NCBI RefSeq assembly: GCF_023716485.1
Contig: NZ_CP092418.1
Coordinates: 1,037,001 to 1,101,000 of the forward strand
Length of the DNA stretch: 64,000 bases
Direction of reading: 5' to 3'
Source: Microbulbifer variabilis
GTDB taxonomy: Bacteria > Pseudomonadota > Gammaproteobacteria > Pseudomonadales > Cellvibrionaceae
The notes below the pieces were generated by a model. The model made no database searches. It was not told the DNA's origin and saw only the letters and a program-made list of their open reading frames with translations. Positions 62,223 through 64,000 of this stretch are shown here, in pieces (position 1 is the first letter of the stretch; the number at the start of each line of letters is the position of its first letter). A program made the translations under genes and the position numbers.

Positions 62223-64000
62223 ATGAAAACCCAGAGCAATAATTTGCCGATATCATGCGCAGCACTGTTGCGATTAGTGCTACTGCCGCTTGTTTTGTTG
62301 GCAGTGGGCTGCAGCTCTGGTTCATCCGGTGGCGATGACAGCTCTGGCTCGGAAACGGTGGAAGCTGACACCGACGCTGGGGGAAATACCGATACAAACT
62401 CCGGTGGTGATGATACGGGCAATGGCGGCGACACAGATAATGACGATGATGCAGGCAATGGCACAGAGACCGGGCAAGGCAATGCGCCGAAGGCCTTGAT
62501 CGCTAATGCTTTTTCAGGAACGAGTATCGGCCTTTCCTGGCAGCGCGATGGGGCAACCTATGCTATCTATCGTGGCGGAGAAAAAATTGCCGAGACAGAT
62601 AATCATTTTTATGTTGACCATGGCCTTTCGATAAATACCGAGTACAGCTACTCAGTGGCCAGTGGCGATGTGAACAGCGAGAGTGAAACGGCCTGGGTCA
62701 ATGCGAAAACACTAATCAATAATACGAATAGCGGCCTTAACAATGGTGCGGTTGCGGTACCGGTCCTCGAGCGCCTTGTGAACATTAGTGAATGTAAAAA
62801 TGTTCGCAGTGCATTGAATTTATTAGATGAAGATCTGGATATCTGCCTGGCGGCCATGCTGGAATCGAACAACATGGCTGGGCATCTGGAAGATATGCGC
62901 GCTTTTGCTGCCAGGGTGCGAAGTGAACAAGACCCTGCCATGGTCGAGCTGGGTATGCGCCTATTTTACAGTCAATCCCTCAGTGCCAATGGCGATGTAG
63001 CCTGTGCCTCCTGTCACCACGCTGCTATCGGTTGTGGCGGTGACAATCTCTCTATGCCCGTGGGTGTGAATCCATTAGATCCTGCATTGGTTGGCCCAGG
63101 CCGCTCTGACGGTATCAATGAGGTACCAATAGTACCCAGAAACGCCCAGCCGATATGTAATGTGGCATTGTGGGGTAGTGGGCTCTTTTGGGATAACCGG
63201 GTGGCACTTACCGATCGCGGTATCCGCACCGACTCACGGGACGTCAGCCTCAATACCGAAGCGGCGGTGGGTACTGGCACCCTGGCCCTGATGATGGCGC
63301 AGGCGCATTTTCCCGTAACCAATCCTGCGGAAATGGGTGACGTTACTCAATTTGGTTACGACGCGAGTAGTGATAGCGGCACCACCGATTACCGCGAAGA
63401 TTTAGTGGCGGCCAATCTGGGACGGGAATCCTGGAGTGGGTTATTTAACGCAGCTTTTGGTGACGACCAGATTACTTTCAGCCGTATTGCGCAGGCTATA
63501 GCCGCTTTTGAAGCGGTGCAGCTCTTTATCGACAACCCTTTCTTCGACTATGTAGATGGCGACTTGGATGCGCTCGATAATGATGAGAAGCGCGGTGCCA
63601 TTACTTTTATGTCAGGGAATTCCGGCTGTACTAATTGCCATGCGGGTGCATTTTTTACTACTGAAGGGCCACGGCCTGCGAATTATCCACAAATTGGTAT
63701 AGGTACCGATGAGAATGGCAGTGGCGCGGATCTGGGGGCGAACGGTGCTGGTGCCTTCCGTCCCCCAACACTACTGAATGTCGCGCTCACTGGCCCTTGG
63801 GGGCACAGTGGTCAATTTGCGACGCTACGCAGAAATGTCGAACACTATCGCGACCGTGCGGCATCGGTTAACCAGTATTACACCAATAGCGAAATGTGCG
63901 ACTTGTCACAATTTTCTGGGTTAACAGATTGTGCCAGTAAGGTGGCGCCCAATGGCCTTGCGCTCTCCCAGGCAATCCTTGCGACCACCGGTGGTGATGC
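62223..64000 (+). CDS. Diheme cytochrome c peroxidase/MauG-like lipoprotein (copy 2, cut by window end)
   Basis: Partial: 592 codons are inside the window and the stop is beyond 64000. It has the same layout as copy 1: lipobox (VGCSSG, Cys near 30), a Gly/Asp/Asn-rich linker, an Fn3-like module (FSGTSIGLSWQRDG), and a diheme domain with CASCH and CTNCH motifs. The linker is longer and its Gly/Asp/Thr-rich composition differs from the Ser-Asp linker of copy 1. The two proteins are strongly alike in the heme domains, so this is a tandem duplication. The ATG at 62223 is supported by the signal peptide that follows. Confidence 0.88.
   Translation, partial: MKTQSNNLPISCAALLRLVLLPLVLLAVGCSSGSSGGDDSSGSETVEADTDAGGNTDTNSGGDDTGNGGDTDNDDDAGNGTETGQGNAPKALIANAFSGTSIGLSWQRDGATYAIYRGGEKIAETDNHFYVDHGLSINTEYSYSVASGDVNSESETAWVNAKTLINNTNSGLNNGAVAVPVLERLVNISECKNVRSALNLLDEDLDICLAAMLESNNMAGHLEDMRAFAARVRSEQDPAMVELGMRLFYSQSLSANGDVACASCHHAAIGCGGDNLSMPVGVNPLDPALVGPGRSDGINEVPIVPRNAQPICNVALWGSGLFWDNRVALTDRGIRTDSRDVSLNTEAAVGTGTLALMMAQAHFPVTNPAEMGDVTQFGYDASSDSGTTDYREDLVAANLGRESWSGLFNAAFGDDQITFSRIAQAIAAFEAVQLFIDNPFFDYVDGDLDALDNDEKRGAITFMSGNSGCTNCHAGAFFTTEGPRPANYPQIGIGTDENGSGADLGANGAGAFRPPTLLNVALTGPWGHSGQFATLRRNVEHYRDRAASVNQYYTNSEMCDLSQFSGLTDCASKVAPNGLALSQAILATTGGD

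Overview
The window looks like the chromosome of a gammaproteobacterium. The right two thirds carry ordinary gammaproteobacterial housekeeping genes: argS, sbcB, pyrB, pgi, dinG, suhB, trmJ, the full iscRSUA-hscBA-fdx-iscX set, ndk and rlmN. Gene content and order fit a marine Cellvibrionales/Microbulbifer-like lineage, but that placement is inference from gene content only.

Bases 1-23,100 differ from the rest. They are clearly AT-rich, with frequent ATA, TTA and AGA codons, and look like an acquired biosynthetic island. An AraC-type regulator and an MFS transporter (664-2881, + strand) converge on a long minus-strand block (17187 down to 2938). Read in the direction of transcription this block holds: a MoeZ-like E1 enzyme with a rhodanese domain, a JAMM (Mec-like) protease and a CysO-like sulfur carrier ending in Gly-Gly; then, after a terminator-like hairpin, a double class III CoA-transferase, an AMP-forming acyl ligase, an MFS transporter, a GH88-like protein, a PigD-like thiamine-diphosphate enzyme, a PigE-like acyl-thioester reductase/aminotransferase fusion and an acyl-CoA dehydrogenase. 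Divergently, 17715-23093 encodes an O-methyltransferase followed by an export set: an RND/MMPL pump, a periplasmic LolA-like protein and an outer-membrane beta-barrel. My reading is an undescribed natural-product pathway. It would activate and desaturate an acyl chain, reduce it to an enal, add an acetyl unit by ThDP chemistry and transaminate it (the logic of the prodigiosin alkyl-pyrrole branch), and could add sulfur from a protein thiocarboxylate. No prodigiosin bipyrrole (MBC) genes or condensing enzyme are in the window.

From 23.2 to 59.6 kb the genes are mostly core. They include a nucleoside-hydrolase-like lipoprotein, an RmlD-like reductase, argS, sbcB, pyrB, an NfeD/slipin pair, pgi, a small lipoprotein, a DUF3549 protein with an NhaC antiporter, a PlsC-like acyltransferase, dinG, yqcC, and a three-gene set of retropepsin-like zinc protease, inactive transglutaminase with 7 TM helices and RimK-like ATP-grasp ligase. 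Next come a fatty-acid desaturase beside the decayed remains of a second copy, a candidate small RNA, a PAS histidine kinase with a receiver that lacks its phosphoacceptor Asp, suhB, trmJ, the isc operon with an IscR-type promoter and an internal terminator-like hairpin, ndk and rlmN.

The right end (59.8-64 kb) has two tandem paralogous diheme cytochrome c peroxidase-like lipoproteins. The second runs off the window. No rRNA, tRNA, CRISPR array or intact insertion sequence was seen.
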